Counted from the stretch's first letter, positions 32,926-41,430 are shown. The stretch is 64,000 nucleotides of DNA from Martinezella lusitana (GCF_014207095.1 NZ_JACHBG010000022.1:1-64000), one strand, 5' to 3'. Translations and numbers: made by a program. Notes: generated by a model from the letters alone, not told the origin.

Positions 32926-33528
32926 CTAAGCCTCGCTCTTGTCCGACTCGTTCGTACCCGGCTGCGGCGTCAACTCCTGCCGGGTTGCCGCCAGAAACTC
33001 TTGCGACAGCTCCGGACTATCCATCGCCCGCGCCAGAATGACGGCACCGACCATGGCCGAGAGGCTGGCGAACGCCTTGCGCCGTCGATCCTCGGGGGTT
33101 TCGCCCGGCACGATATCCTCCAGCACCTCTACCAATCCGATGAGGCCGCCGGTGAAGGTGGATTGCATTTCCGGGCCGTGGCGGCTGACCTCTTGCGTCA
33201 GCGCCGCAAAGACGCAGCCCGTTGCGTGTTCGACGACATTGCGGTGAGAGAGATAATGGGCCAGCAGCGCTTCCAGCGGCTGCTCGGGTGAGCTCGCCGC
33301 CACCTGCTTCCAGCGCTCCAGCGAGCGTGCCACCAGCGCCTTGCTCGCCTCGCAGGCAAGCTCGTCCTTCGAATCGAAATGGCCATAGAAGCCGCCATGC
33401 GTCAGCCCCGCCGCCTTCATGATTTCGGCGACGCCAATGCCGTCAAAACCCTTCTCGCGGAAAAGCTCACCTGCCACGGCAAGGATCTTTTCGCGATTCT
33501 CAGCGAATTTTTCCCGGCTCACTCTCAT
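32926..33528 (-). CDS. TetR/AcrR family transcriptional regulator
   Basis: A 200-residue repressor with the N-terminal helix-turn-helix (NREKILAVAGELFREKGFDGIGVAEIMKAAGLTHGGFYGHF in two parts, about residues 10-52) and a ligand-binding C-terminal region. It resembles the NemR/AcuR-like branch. The start is ATG 33528, with GGAG 7 bases before it. It is divergent from an MFS transporter, and a 55-bp palindromic region lies directly upstream, so it probably represses itself and the transporter. Confidence 0.92.
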   Translation of the reverse strand: MRVSREKFAENREKILAVAGELFREKGFDGIGVAEIMKAAGLTHGGFYGHFDSKDELACEASKALVARSLERWKQVAASSPEQPLEALLAHYLSHRNVVEHATGCVFAALTQEVSRHGPEMQSTFTGGLIGLVEVLEDIVPGETPEDRRRKAFASLSAMVGAVILARAMDSPELSQEFLAATRQELTPQPGTNESDKSEA

Positions 33529-33568
33529 CAAAAAACTCCATCAGGGCATCAATAAATCTGTATTGACA

Positions 33569-33623
33569 ATTTACATGATGACCATCATCAATACAAAACA
33601 AATATGATAGCAATCATGTAAAT
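33569..33623. promoter_or_regulatory. nested palindromic operator region, tetR/MFS intergenic
   Basis: A perfect 11-bp inverted repeat ATTTACATGAT / ATCATGTAAAT (33569-33579 and 33613-33623) encloses two smaller palindromes: ATGATG-AC-CATCAT (33575-33588) and ATGAT-AGCA-ATCAT (33604-33617). A TTGACA (33563-33568) lies next to the left arm. This layout fits two adjacent TetR dimer sites covering a promoter. Confidence 0.7.
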
Positions 33624-33763
33624 GCCTTTGCACAAACGTTCAAGCCGGGAGAACGGCAAGACGCTAGAAGCGGATACGGTACCCCCTGGCCGTCCGTGAT
33701 CTCGCGCTCTCGCAGCGACCCCGTACCAGACGTCAAGCCACACAACCTATCGGAACGCAGCTC

Positions 33764-35062
33764 ATGGTTTCCACTGCCCTTGCTTCGACGCTCGCCCGGC
33801 GCAACATCCACTATGGATGGGTCGTCGTCGCCGCCACTTTCCTCACCATGCTCGTCACGGCCGGCGCCATGGGCGCACCTGGCGTGCTCATCAAGCCGCT
33901 GGAAGACGAGTTCGGCTGGAGCACATCCTCCATTTCGTCGGCCCTCGCCGTCCGCCTCGTTCTGTTCGGCCTGATGGGGCCTTTCGCCGCCGCCTTCATG
34001 AACCATTTCGGCATACGCAAGGTCATCGTCTTTGCGCTGGCGACCATCTGCGTCGGCTTCATCGGCTCGCTCTATATGACGCAGGTCTGGCAGCTGCTTT
34101 TGTGCTGGGGCATCATCATCGGCTTCGGCACCGGCCTCACCGCCATGGTGCTGGCGGCAACCGTGTCGACGCGCTGGTTCACCAAGCATCGCGGCCTCGT
34201 CATCGGCATGCTTTCGGCAAGCTCTGCCACCGGACAGCTCGTCTTCCTGCCGCTGATGGCGGAACTGACGACACGCTACGGCTGGCGCACCACGGTGCTT
34301 TTCGTCTGCGGCATGATCGTCGTCGCCGCCTTGATCGTGCTGCTTTTGATGCGCGACCGCCCCTCGGACGTCAATCTGCCGCTGGTCGGCGAGGTCCACA
34401 TCACCCCCCCACCGGCGGCCACAAGGAACCTGGGGGCTGCGCTCGCCTCACCGCTCGCCATTCTGCGGGAAGTTTCCACGACCTCGACCTTCTGGATCCT
34501 GTTTGCCACCTTCTTCATCTGCGGTCTGTCGACCAACGGCCTCATCCAGACGCATTTCGTCACCCTCTGCGGCGATTTCGGCATCGTGCCGGTGGCGGCC
34601 GCCAGCGTTCTCGCCGTCATGGGCATCTTCGATTTCTTCGGCACAATCGGCTCCGGCTGGCTTTCCGACCGCTTCGACAATCGCTGGCTGCTCTTCTGGT
34701 ACTATGGCCTGCGTGGCCTGTCGCTAGTCTACCTGCCCTTCAGCAACTTCACCTTCTACGGCCTGTCGATCTTCGCCGTCTTCTATGGCCTCGACTGGAT
34801 CGCCACCGTACCGCCGACCGTCAAGATCGCCGCCGACCGTTTTGGCCGCGAAAAGGCCGGCCTCGTCTTCGGCTGGGTCTTTGCCGGCCATCAGCTGGGT
34901 GCGGCCACCGCCGCCTATGGCGCCGGCCTCACCCGCACGGAGCTGAACACCTACCTGCCCGCCTTCTTCGTCGCCGGCGCCTTCTGCCTGCTCGCCGCGA
35001 TCCTCGCGATCACGCTGCAAAAGTCCGGCTCCACCAGCAAAGGCCCGGCTATGGCTCACTGA
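33764..35062 (+). CDS. MFS transporter
   Basis: A 432-residue inner-membrane transporter with 12 hydrophobic segments in two halves and the loop 2-3 motif as NHFGIRKVIVF. The pattern (GVLIKPLEDEFGWSTSSIS near the start, STRWFTKHRGLVIGML, and NGLIQTHFV in the second half) is that of the monocarboxylate/oxalate-formate-like MFS branch. It is divergent from the TetR gene and probably under its control. The substrate is unknown; an organic acid or drug is possible. Confidence 0.9.
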   Translation: MVSTALASTLARRNIHYGWVVVAATFLTMLVTAGAMGAPGVLIKPLEDEFGWSTSSISSALAVRLVLFGLMGPFAAAFMNHFGIRKVIVFALATICVGFIGSLYMTQVWQLLLCWGIIIGFGTGLTAMVLAATVSTRWFTKHRGLVIGMLSASSATGQLVFLPLMAELTTRYGWRTTVLFVCGMIVVAALIVLLLMRDRPSDVNLPLVGEVHITPPPAATRNLGAALASPLAILREVSTTSTFWILFATFFICGLSTNGLIQTHFVTLCGDFGIVPVAAASVLAVMGIFDFFGTIGSGWLSDRFDNRWLLFWYYGLRGLSLVYLPFSNFTFYGLSIFAVFYGLDWIATVPPTVKIAADRFGREKAGLVFGWVFAGHQLGAATAAYGAGLTRTELNTYLPAFFVAGAFCLLAAILAITLQKSGSTSKGPAMAH

Positions 35063-35080
35063 GCTTCACGCGGCAAAAAA

Positions 35081-35106
35081 CCCATGGCGCCCACCTGCGC
35101 CATGGG
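35081..35106. terminator. hairpin after the MFS gene
   Basis: CCCATGGCGC (35081-35090) pairs with GCGCCATGGG (35097-35106) around CCACCT. On the plus strand it is preceded by AAAAAA and not followed by Ts, so its T-run faces the minus strand. It may mark the transcript end after the transporter or stop antisense transcription from the right. Confidence 0.5.
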
Positions 35107-35205
35107 CCAAACCGCAACCCTGCGGAAACACTCGCAATATCTGCCGCACCCGGCTTGCGCGCCGAGCCGATCACATGCTAGACAGCCGCCTCGTCATGAT
35201 CCGTT

Positions 35206-35290
35206 GCCCCATTGGCGGAATTGGTAGACGCGCTCGACTCAAAATCGAGTTTCGAAAGAAGTGCTGGTTCGACTCCGGCATGGGGCACCA
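35206..35290 (+). tRNA. tRNA-Leu (anticodon CAA)
   Basis: This is an 85-nt tRNA with acceptor stem GCCCCAT/ATGGGGC, a leucine-type D arm (GGCGGAATTGGTAGACGC), anticodon stem CTCGA/TCGAG with loop CTCAAAA (anticodon CAA, reading UUG), a long variable arm and TTC loop GGTTCGACTCC. The CCA end is encoded (35288-35290). No duplicated 3' end or integrase gene was seen nearby, so there is no sign that it serves as an integration site here. Confidence 0.97.
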
Positions 35291-35631
35291 CTTCAAACAT
35301 GATTTGTTGAAGTCCGATACCTGCAAAACAACCTCTGCCTGCGATCACGCGAACCCCTTTATCAGTTTAGGTTCCATATCGACCATTCCGCATGGCCAAG
35401 GAATTGGCTTGCGGTTGTCGAACGATCGAAACGCGAATGCGGTGACCAAGCATGTTCATTTCAGGTGGTCGATAGCTTCCATCGATCATGCCCGGACCTT
35501 CGGTAAACTCCGGAGCCTGCGGTCCTCCATCACGAAAAATTTTGATTTTGTGCGGCTTCCGTCAGCCCCCGACCATTTACAGCCATAATCCTGCCCCCTA
35601 AAGGTTTGCAACGCAGCAAAAAGGGGCCTTC
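35291..35631. other. gap after tRNA-Leu
   Basis: These 340 bases hold no supported gene. A frame running through the tRNA is a shadow. The composition is slightly less GC-rich than neighbouring genes. The promoter of the YqaA-like gene should lie near 35560-35600. Confidence 0.4.
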
Positions 35632-36225
35632 ATGCTTCGTAGACTTTACGACTGGACCATGTCGCTTGCCGGCCGCAAATCGGCAGAAATCTGGTTGGCT
35701 GTTATCGCCTTCGTCGAAAGCTCGATCTTTCTCGTTCCGGCCGACGTGCTTTTCCTGCCGATGTCGCTGGCCAAGCCTGAGCGCGCCTGGCGCTATGCGC
35801 TGACGGCGACGGTCGCTTCCGTGCTCGGCGGCATTGCCGGCTGGGCGCTTGGCTATTACGCTTTCGAGACCATTGCCAAGCCGATTCTCGAATTCTACGG
35901 CAAGCTCGACGCCTTCAACCAGATGAGCGCCGGCGTCACCTATGAATGGGTCCTGCTGCTGCTGGTCACTTCAGGCCTGGCGCATCTGCCGCCGATCAAA
36001 GTGGTGACGATCCTGTCCGGCGTCGCCCATATTGATCTCGGCCTGTTCATCATCTCGGCCATCGTCGCTCGCGGCGCGCGGTTTTTCCTGCTGGCCTTCC
36101 TGCTGCGTCGCTACGGCGAATCCATCCGCCATTTCATCGAGAAGCGCCTGGGCCAGATTGCCATGGCAGCCGCCGCCATTCTCATCGCCCTCTACGCAGT
36201 CTTCCATTTTGCCCTGGCAAGCTGA
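35632..36225 (+). CDS. YqaA/DedA-like membrane protein
   Basis: A 197-residue inner-membrane protein of the SNARE-associated/DedA superfamily, close to the YqaA group. It has four or five hydrophobic segments, an amphipathic N-terminus (MLRRLYDWTMSLAGRKSA), the conserved GWALGYYAFETI (about residue 75) and PPIKVVTILSGVAHI (about 121) with the usual re-entrant Gly/Pro pattern. DedA proteins are linked to lipid-carrier recycling and membrane homeostasis. The next gene, a DsbB-like protein, begins 17 bases later. Confidence 0.88.
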   Translation: MLRRLYDWTMSLAGRKSAEIWLAVIAFVESSIFLVPADVLFLPMSLAKPERAWRYALTATVASVLGGIAGWALGYYAFETIAKPILEFYGKLDAFNQMSAGVTYEWVLLLLVTSGLAHLPPIKVVTILSGVAHIDLGLFIISAIVARGARFFLLAFLLRRYGESIRHFIEKRLGQIAMAAAAILIALYAVFHFALAS

Positions 36226-36241
36226 CCAAGGAGCCCCACAC

Positions 36242-36754
36242 ATGTCCACGACCTCGACCTCCTCCCGCGCCGGCCTCGGCTATAGCACGCTGTTGACGAT
36301 CGGCATGATCGTCGTCATCGGTTCCGCGCTCGCGTTCCAATACAAGGGCGGCTATATCCCCTGCGCCCTCTGCCTGGAGCAGCGTCAGCCCTATTACTAC
36401 GGCATCCCGGTCGCGATCGTCGCCGCGCTGAGCGCAATCGCCGGCCTGCCCTCCTGGATCACCCGCGGCCTTTTGATCATCGCCGGTCTGATGATGGTGG
36501 TCGGCGGCGGCATCGGCGTCTATCACGCCGGCGTCGAATGGCATTTCTGGGAAGGCCCTACCACCTGCTCGACGACAGCCAGCAGCATGACGCAGAACGC
36601 CGGCAACCTCCTGAGCGAGCTCAGCACCATCAAGGGTCCGTCCTGCACGGAAGCGGCACTGCGCGTTCTCGGCCTGTCCATGGCAGGCTGGAATGTCATC
36701 GCAAGCGTGATTCTGGCTGCCATTGCTTTTGTTGGGGCAAAGAAGGCTGCTTGA
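36242..36754 (+). CDS. disulfide bond formation protein B family
   Basis: A 170-residue membrane protein with four hydrophobic helices and a CALC redox pair after the first helix (about residue 41), followed by EQRQPYYYGIPVA. A second pair of cysteines sits in the exported loop (PTTCSTTAS and GPSCTEA, about 105-135). This is the DsbB/DsbI pattern that passes electrons from a periplasmic DsbA to quinone. ATG 36242 was chosen because the upstream part of the frame lies inside the preceding gene. It is co-directional with the YqaA-like gene. Confidence 0.88.
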   Translation: MSTTSTSSRAGLGYSTLLTIGMIVVIGSALAFQYKGGYIPCALCLEQRQPYYYGIPVAIVAALSAIAGLPSWITRGLLIIAGLMMVVGGGIGVYHAGVEWHFWEGPTTCSTTASSMTQNAGNLLSELSTIKGPSCTEAALRVLGLSMAGWNVIASVILAAIAFVGAKKAA

Positions 36755-36800
36755 ATCTTTGGGCGAGCGACGGTCCTCTCGTATGAGGTAGCTCTGATAC

Positions 36801-36846
36801 CCTCCTCTGTCACTTCGTGACATCTCCCCCACAAGGGGAAGATTGG
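36801..36846 (+). repeat. intergenic repeat, family D, left copy
   Basis: A sequence of the form CTCTGTC-ACTTCGTGACATCTCCCCCACAAGGGGAAG. It is the inverted partner of 36938-36984, with about 90 bases between them. The core GACATCTCCCCCACAAG is identical in both. Confidence 0.85.
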
Positions 36847-36937
36847 TGGGAATGAGCTGCACCTCGCTACAAAACGAAATAAGCTCAACAACAGCAGATA
36901 CGATGTCGATTTAGGTCGGGAAGGTACCGCGAGTTAC

Positions 36938-36984
36938 CGACCTCCCCACTTGTGGGGGAGATGTCGCGACAGCGACAAAGGGGC
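36938..36984 (-). repeat. intergenic repeat, family D, right copy (inverted)
   Basis: Read on the minus strand it gives CTTTGTCGCTGTCGCGACATCTCCCCCAC and on, matching the left copy with several differences. It also folds on itself (CTCCCCA with TGGGGGAG). The pair together forms a large imperfect inverted repeat between the dsbB-like and HNH genes. Confidence 0.85.
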
Positions 36985-37043
36985 GCGCCACACTCTCCTT
37001 GCGTAAAGCCGCCGAGACGATACTCGCACCAACAGAAAAGCCC

Positions 37044-37601
37044 TTACGGCTGCAGTTCCGAATCCCAATAGAGATAGTCGAGCCAGCTGTCGTGGAGATA
37101 GTTCGGTGGGAACAGACGACCGTTGTTGTGCAGGTCCTGCACGGTCGGCTGATATGGCTTCTGCGCCGGGAACATACCGGCCTGCTTCGGTAGCTTGCTG
37201 CCCTTGCGCAGATTGCATGGCGAGCAGGCGGCCACCACGTTCTCCCAGGTCGTCTCGCCGCCATGGGCGCGCGGAATGACGTGGTCGAAAGTCAGGTCGT
37301 CATGGGTGCCGCAATACTGGCATTCGAACCGGTCGCGCAGGAAGACGTTGAACCGGGTGAAGGCTGGATTGCGGGACGGCTGCACGTATGTTTTCAGGCA
37401 GACGACGCTCGGCAGCCGCATCGAGAAGCTCGGTGACGAAACGCTGTGATCGTATTCTGCAATGATGTTCACACGGTCAAGGAAAACCGCCTTGATCGCG
37501 TCCTGCCAGGACCACAGCGACAAGGGATAATAACTCAGCGGTCTGTAGTCAGCGTTCAGCACGAGCGCCGGCAGGGACTGCGGGGAGACTGCAATCGTCA
37601 A
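37044..37601 (-). CDS. HNH endonuclease family protein
   Basis: A 185-residue protein with the HNH core FECQYCGTHDDLTFDHVIPR (about residues 93-112), WENVVAACSPCN (about 118-130) and two CxxC zinc pairs. The N-terminal ALVLNADYRPLSYYPLS is typical of the chromosomal HNH proteins found throughout alphaproteobacteria, which are not obviously tied to mobile elements. The cellular role is unknown. AGGAGG lies about 12 bases before the ATG. Confidence 0.9.
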   Translation of the reverse strand: MTIAVSPQSLPALVLNADYRPLSYYPLSLWSWQDAIKAVFLDRVNIIAEYDHSVSSPSFSMRLPSVVCLKTYVQPSRNPAFTRFNVFLRDRFECQYCGTHDDLTFDHVIPRAHGGETTWENVVAACSPCNLRKGSKLPKQAGMFPAQKPYQPTVQDLHNNGRLFPPNYLHDSWLDYLYWDSELQP

Positions 37602-37712
37602 GGAACCCTCCTGATCGATTCGGCATCTACACCTGTATATTAGGCCGGTTGTTACAGGATTGTGAAGTCCAATAAATTCAGTGCGTACAGGCCGATCCGC
37701 AAGGGCGGTCGA

Positions 37713-38357
37713 TTAGACTATGGGCAGCGCATCCCGCCGCGTTTTCACGGCGTAATAGGCCCAGAAAAGACGGGCCGCGACCGAGCGCCAAGGCGCCCAA
37801 ATCAAGGCTTCCCGGGCAACTGCCTTGGCAACCGGCCGGACCTGGTGGCCGAAGGCCATGCCGACGGCCGCCTGCAGCGCCACATCGCCGGCCGGAAACA
37901 CATCTGCGTGACCGCCGCAGAACATCAGGTAAACCTCAGCCGTCCAGGGGCCGATTCCCTTGATCGACGTCAGCTCGGCAAGCGCCTTTTCCGGCGTTTC
38001 GGCGCTGAGCGCATGCAGATCGAGGCTGCCGTCGGCAACGGCATCGGCGACGCGCGCCAGCGTATCATGCTTGATTCGCGACAGGCCGAAGCTTCGCCAG
38101 GCTTCCGGCTCGAGGCCGACATAGTCTTCGGCAGTCACCTGCCCCATCCCGGCAATCATCTTGCCCCAGATCGCATCGGCGCTGGCGCGCGAAACGACCT
38201 GCGAAACGATGATATGGGCAAGCCCTTCGAAGCCCGGTTGCCGCAGCCGCAGCGGCAAGGCGCCGGCCTCTGCGGCAACCTGCCGCAGGCGCGGATCAAG
38301 CTCCAAGAGTGCGGCCAGCCCCCGTTCGATGTCGCAGTCGTCGCGTATGATCTGCAT
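37713..38357 (-). CDS. DNA-3-methyladenine glycosylase, AlkA-type
   Basis: A 214-residue HhH-GPD base-excision glycosylase. The helix-hairpin-helix is SIKGIGPWTAEVYLMF (about 130-146) and the catalytic Asp follows in FPAGDVALQAAVG (about 155). It is shorter than E. coli AlkA because the N-terminal domain is missing, as in other bacterial AlkA2 forms. It removes alkylated bases. ATG 38357 is chosen because the upstream frame overlaps the divergent gluQRS start at 38401, leaving 43 bases between the two genes. Confidence 0.9.
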   Translation of the reverse strand: MQIIRDDCDIERGLAALLELDPRLRQVAAEAGALPLRLRQPGFEGLAHIIVSQVVSRASADAIWGKMIAGMGQVTAEDYVGLEPEAWRSFGLSRIKHDTLARVADAVADGSLDLHALSAETPEKALAELTSIKGIGPWTAEVYLMFCGGHADVFPAGDVALQAAVGMAFGHQVRPVAKAVAREALIWAPWRSVAARLFWAYYAVKTRRDALPIV

Positions 38358-38400
38358 GGTGTCTCGTAGTCCCCGACTCGATTTCGTGGCAGAAGAAAGC

Positions 38401-39282
38401 ATGATCGAGATTCCCCGTCAAAAACCGAAATTCCGTTTTGCTCCAAGCCCCAACGGCCCATTGCACCTTGGCCACGCCCTGTCGGCCATCCTTAATTGCG
38501 AGATGGCGGAAAAGGCGGGCGGCGATTTCCTGCTGCGCATCGAAGACATAGATCAGACGCGCTGCACACCCGATTTCGAAAAGGACATCTATACTGATCT
38601 TTCCTGGCTCGGGCTTCGCTGGCAGGAGCCGGTGCGTCGCCAGTCCGAACATTTCCCTGCCTATCAGGAAGCGCTACAGATCCTTATCGAGCGCGGCCTC
38701 GTCTACCCCGCCTTCCTCACGCGCGGCGAGGTCAAGGCACGCGTTGCCGCCCTTGAAGCGAATGGCGCGCCATGGCCGCTCGACCCCGATGGTACACCGC
38801 TCTATCCCCCCGACGATCGCGAGCGCAGCGATGATGAACGGCGGCGCTTGCTGGCGTCAGGCGTGAAACATGCTTGGCGTCTCGACATGGAAAAGGCGCT
38901 GGCAGCAATAGTCGAACCGCTTCATTGGCAAGAGAGCGGCGATGGCGAGAGGGGCGCTATCTCTGCCGACCCGGCGACCTGGGGCGATGTCGTGCTGTCG
39001 CGCTCCGATGCGCCCTCAAGCTATCATCTCTCAGTCGTCGTCGACGATGCGGCGCAGGGCATTACCCATGTCGTGCGCGGGCTCGACCTTTTCCACGCCA
39101 CATCGATCCATCGCCTGCTGCAAACATTGCTTGGCCTGCCCGAGCCACTCTATCACCACCATCGCCTCCTCCTCGGCAGCGACGGCAAGAAGCTCTCCAA
39201 GAGCATGGGCGATACCGGCATTGCCGAATGGCGCCGGCAGGGCTGGTCACCGGCGGAGCTTCGCCGCCGCATCGGCCTCTGA
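38401..39282 (+). CDS. gluQ: glutamyl-Q tRNA(Asp) synthetase GluQRS
   Basis: A 293-residue GluRS paralogue without the anticodon-binding domain. It carries the HIGH-type motif RFAPSPNGPLHLGHA (about residue 12) and a KMSKS-type GKKLSKS (about 265). It attaches glutamate to queuosine in tRNA(Asp). The usual C-x-C zinc-ligand cluster of GluQRS is not obvious in the region around 105-125. The frame extends upstream into the divergent glycosylase gene, so ATG 38401 is the start. Its last 36 bases overlap the convergent yihY-like gene. Confidence 0.93.
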   Translation: MIEIPRQKPKFRFAPSPNGPLHLGHALSAILNCEMAEKAGGDFLLRIEDIDQTRCTPDFEKDIYTDLSWLGLRWQEPVRRQSEHFPAYQEALQILIERGLVYPAFLTRGEVKARVAALEANGAPWPLDPDGTPLYPPDDRERSDDERRRLLASGVKHAWRLDMEKALAAIVEPLHWQESGDGERGAISADPATWGDVVLSRSDAPSSYHLSVVVDDAAQGITHVVRGLDLFHATSIHRLLQTLLGLPEPLYHHHRLLLGSDGKKLSKSMGDTGIAEWRRQGWSPAELRRRIGL

Positions 39283-40203
39283 CGCCGGCTTTTCCGGTGG
39301 GCCTTCTACCGCACGACTCGCCACCTTACCGAAGAGCAGCCGCCGCACGCGGAACTTCATCAGGGCCGCATTGATTTCCGCCCCCATGATGAAGATCACC
39401 GCCAGCATATAAAGAAAGATCAGCACGATCATCACCGACGCCAGGCCGGCATAGGTGGCGGTGTAGTTGGCAAAGGTCGAGAGATAATAGGCAAAGAGCA
39501 GCGCCCCGACCGACCAGAAGACCAAGGTCAGCAAGACGCCGGGGATGACGTCGAGCAATCGCCTTCGCCCGGCTGCAAGCCAAAGATGAAGGATCATCAA
39601 CCCTGCCAGAAGCAGGAAGATCGTACCGTAAATCCGCCAGCTGAAGACGATGTCGAGGATATCGGCAAGTTTCGGCAGCCATTGCCGGGTGTAGTTGAGC
39701 GCAAGCGGCACCGCGACGAGCAGGATGCTGAGGATGGCAAAGATCAACACCGCGATCAGCACATAGCCGAGACTGGCGAGGCGGTTGAAATACCACGGTC
39801 TGGTTTCCGGCACGCGATAGGCACGATTGAGGGATATGCGCAGTGCCTCGACGCCGTTCGAGGCGAAGTAGGCTGCCGCGAGCACGGAGACCGTCAAAAG
39901 GCCGCCGCGCGGAATCGTCAGGACCTGCACGACCTGATCCGCCAAAGGCTTGGCGATCGCCTCCGGCCAGGTATCGAAGATCAGATGCACTGCCGTCGAC
40001 GAAAATTGGCTGGCGCCGAGAAAGCTTGCCAGCGCCGTGCCGAAGATAAGGAAGGGGAAAACCGCCAGCAGCGTCGAAAGCGCTACATGGCTTGCCATGG
40101 CGAACCCGTCATCCTCGACGAAGTGGAACACCGCGTCGTAGATCACCTTGTAAATCGTCCGCAGGGCTGTCGGCATTCCATCTCCGCTGACATCGGCATT
40201 CAT
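39247..40203 (-). CDS. YihY/virulence factor BrkB family membrane protein
   Basis: A 318-residue inner-membrane protein with six hydrophobic segments and the YihY signature (DDGFAMASHVALSTLLAVFPFLIF near residue 32-55 in two parts, ASNGVEALRISLNRAYRV at about 115, ATYAGLASVMIVLIFLY at about 240). Its C-terminal tail is charged. Function is unresolved; family members have been linked to membrane integrity or transport. It converges on gluQRS with a 36-base overlap of the coding ends. Confidence 0.9.
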   Translation of the reverse strand: MNADVSGDGMPTALRTIYKVIYDAVFHFVEDDGFAMASHVALSTLLAVFPFLIFGTALASFLGASQFSSTAVHLIFDTWPEAIAKPLADQVVQVLTIPRGGLLTVSVLAAAYFASNGVEALRISLNRAYRVPETRPWYFNRLASLGYVLIAVLIFAILSILLVAVPLALNYTRQWLPKLADILDIVFSWRIYGTIFLLLAGLMILHLWLAAGRRRLLDVIPGVLLTLVFWSVGALLFAYYLSTFANYTATYAGLASVMIVLIFLYMLAVIFIMGAEINAALMKFRVRRLLFGKVASRAVEGPPEKPASEADAAAKLRR

Positions 40204-40273
40204 CCGCCGGTTGTCGATTGTATCAGGTCCCTGAATATGGGAAACGAGACGTGCTTTGTACAGGAATCATCCC

Positions 40274-41107
40274 ATGACGGAACAACGCATTATCCTGCTG
40301 ACTGGTTGCTCGTCTGGAATCGGCGCCTATTGCGCGCGGGCGCTGAAGGCAGATGGATGGCGTGTCTTTGCAACGGTGCGCAAGGAAGAGGACCTGGCAT
40401 CGCTGGAGGCCGACGGCATCGAAGCGCTTCTCCTCGACTACACCAGGCCGGAGACGATTTCCGCAACCGTTGCAACGGTGCGCGAGCGCACGGGCGACCG
40501 TATCGACGCCCTTTTCAACAATGGCGCCTACGGCCAGACCGGCGCCGTCGAAGACCTTTCGACCGATGTGCTGCGGGCGCAGTTCGAAACGAACTTCTTC
40601 GGCTGGCACGAGTTGACGCGCCAGATCATTCCGCTGATGCGCAAGCAGGGTCACGGCCGTATCGTCAATTGCTCGTCCATTCTCGGCCTGATCCCCTATC
40701 GCTTCCGCGGTGCCTATACCGCCTCGAAATTCGCCCTGGAGGGACTGACGATCACACTCCGGATGGAGCTGCAGGATAGCGGCATCCATGTGAGCCTGAT
40801 CGAGCCCGGTCCGATTGCGACACGCTTCACCGCCAATGCACTCGCCAAGGTTCACGAGCATATCGACCTCGAAGGCTCTGTCCATGCCGCCGAATATCGG
40901 CGGCAGTTGCGGCGCCTGGATGGTTCCGGGCCGATCAACAAACATAAATTGGGCCCCGAAGCGGTCTATGATGTGCTAAAATCAGCTTTGAATGTGAGCA
41001 ATCCACGCCCACATTATCTGGTAACGACACCCGCCAAGCAGGGTGTTCTCTTGAAAAGGCTATTGCCGGCTAATCTTTTCTATCGTCTGATGCGCCGGCT
41101 GGACTAG
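40274..41107 (+). CDS. SDR family oxidoreductase
   Basis: A 277-residue short-chain dehydrogenase with TGCSSGIGAYCARAL (about residue 10) for NAD(P) binding, NNGAYGQTGAVEDL (about 84), the catalytic Ser in NCSSILGL (about 132) and YTASKFALEG (Tyr and Lys, about 148). The substrate is unknown. AGGAA precedes ATG 40274 by 8 bases. Its TAG stop codon (41105-41107) is the first triplet of a family B repeat. Confidence 0.92.
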   Translation: MTEQRIILLTGCSSGIGAYCARALKADGWRVFATVRKEEDLASLEADGIEALLLDYTRPETISATVATVRERTGDRIDALFNNGAYGQTGAVEDLSTDVLRAQFETNFFGWHELTRQIIPLMRKQGHGRIVNCSSILGLIPYRFRGAYTASKFALEGLTITLRMELQDSGIHVSLIEPGPIATRFTANALAKVHEHIDLEGSVHAAEYRRQLRRLDGSGPINKHKLGPEAVYDVLKSALNVSNPRPHYLVTTPAKQGVLLKRLLPANLFYRLMRRLD

Positions 41108-41172
41108 AGCAATCCAGGGAAAATTGCAGAGCGTTTTCCTCCGTGATTGCTCGGAAACGATGATATAGCGCA
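41105..41172. repeat. intergenic hairpin element, family B, copy 3
   Basis: The element begins TAGAGCAATCCAGGGAAAATTGC and returns as GCGTTTTCCTCCGTGATTGCTC, giving a clean first stem (GAGCAATC/GATTGCTC). The 3' half is changed: GCGCAAC (about 41169) can pair with GTTGCCGCGC (about 41199-41208). The SDR stop codon is its first triplet. Confidence 0.78.
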
Positions 41173-41226
41173 ACTCCGAGCTTCCATGAAAAGCCGGGTT
41201 GCCGCGCAGACAAGGGTGGAGGAGCC

Positions 41227-41430
41227 ATGTCGACCGTTACTTATGTTGCCGCCATCATTGTCATGGGCCTCGTCGCGATTGTTCTCATTCGCGGCCTGCT
41301 GAACATGATGAAAGGCGATAATCCCAATCTCTCGAACCGGCTGATGCAGCTGCGCGTTCTGCTGCAGGCAGTCGCGGTCATCCTGATCATGCTGACGCTG
41401 TGGCTGACAGGCGGCGGCCGCCCGGCCTAG
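41227..41430 (+). CDS. twin-transmembrane protein, HIG1-like
   Basis: A 67-residue protein with two hydrophobic helices (about 6-26 and 43-62) and a polar loop NPNLSNRLMQLRVLLQA whose RxxxQ pattern resembles HIG1 domain proteins associated with respiratory complexes. Such small proteins are widespread in alphaproteobacteria. GGAGGAGCC lies just before the ATG. The stop codon TAG (41428-41430) is the first triplet of a family B repeat, and the next gene starts behind that repeat. Confidence 0.78.
   Translation: MSTVTYVAAIIVMGLVAIVLIRGLLNMMKGDNPNLSNRLMQLRVLLQAVAVILIMLTLWLTGGGRPA

Noticed and set aside
35206..35631. tRNA-Leu as an integration site for a genomic island to its left (29-35 kb)
   Set aside because: I found no integrase, no copy of the tRNA 3' end elsewhere in the window and no composition change at the boundary. 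The genes at 29-35 kb are ordinary metabolic genes.
37044..37601. HNH protein as a homing endonuclease or restriction enzyme
   Set aside because: It matches the chromosomal HNH proteins conserved in alphaproteobacteria and has no methyltransferase, intron or intein nearby.
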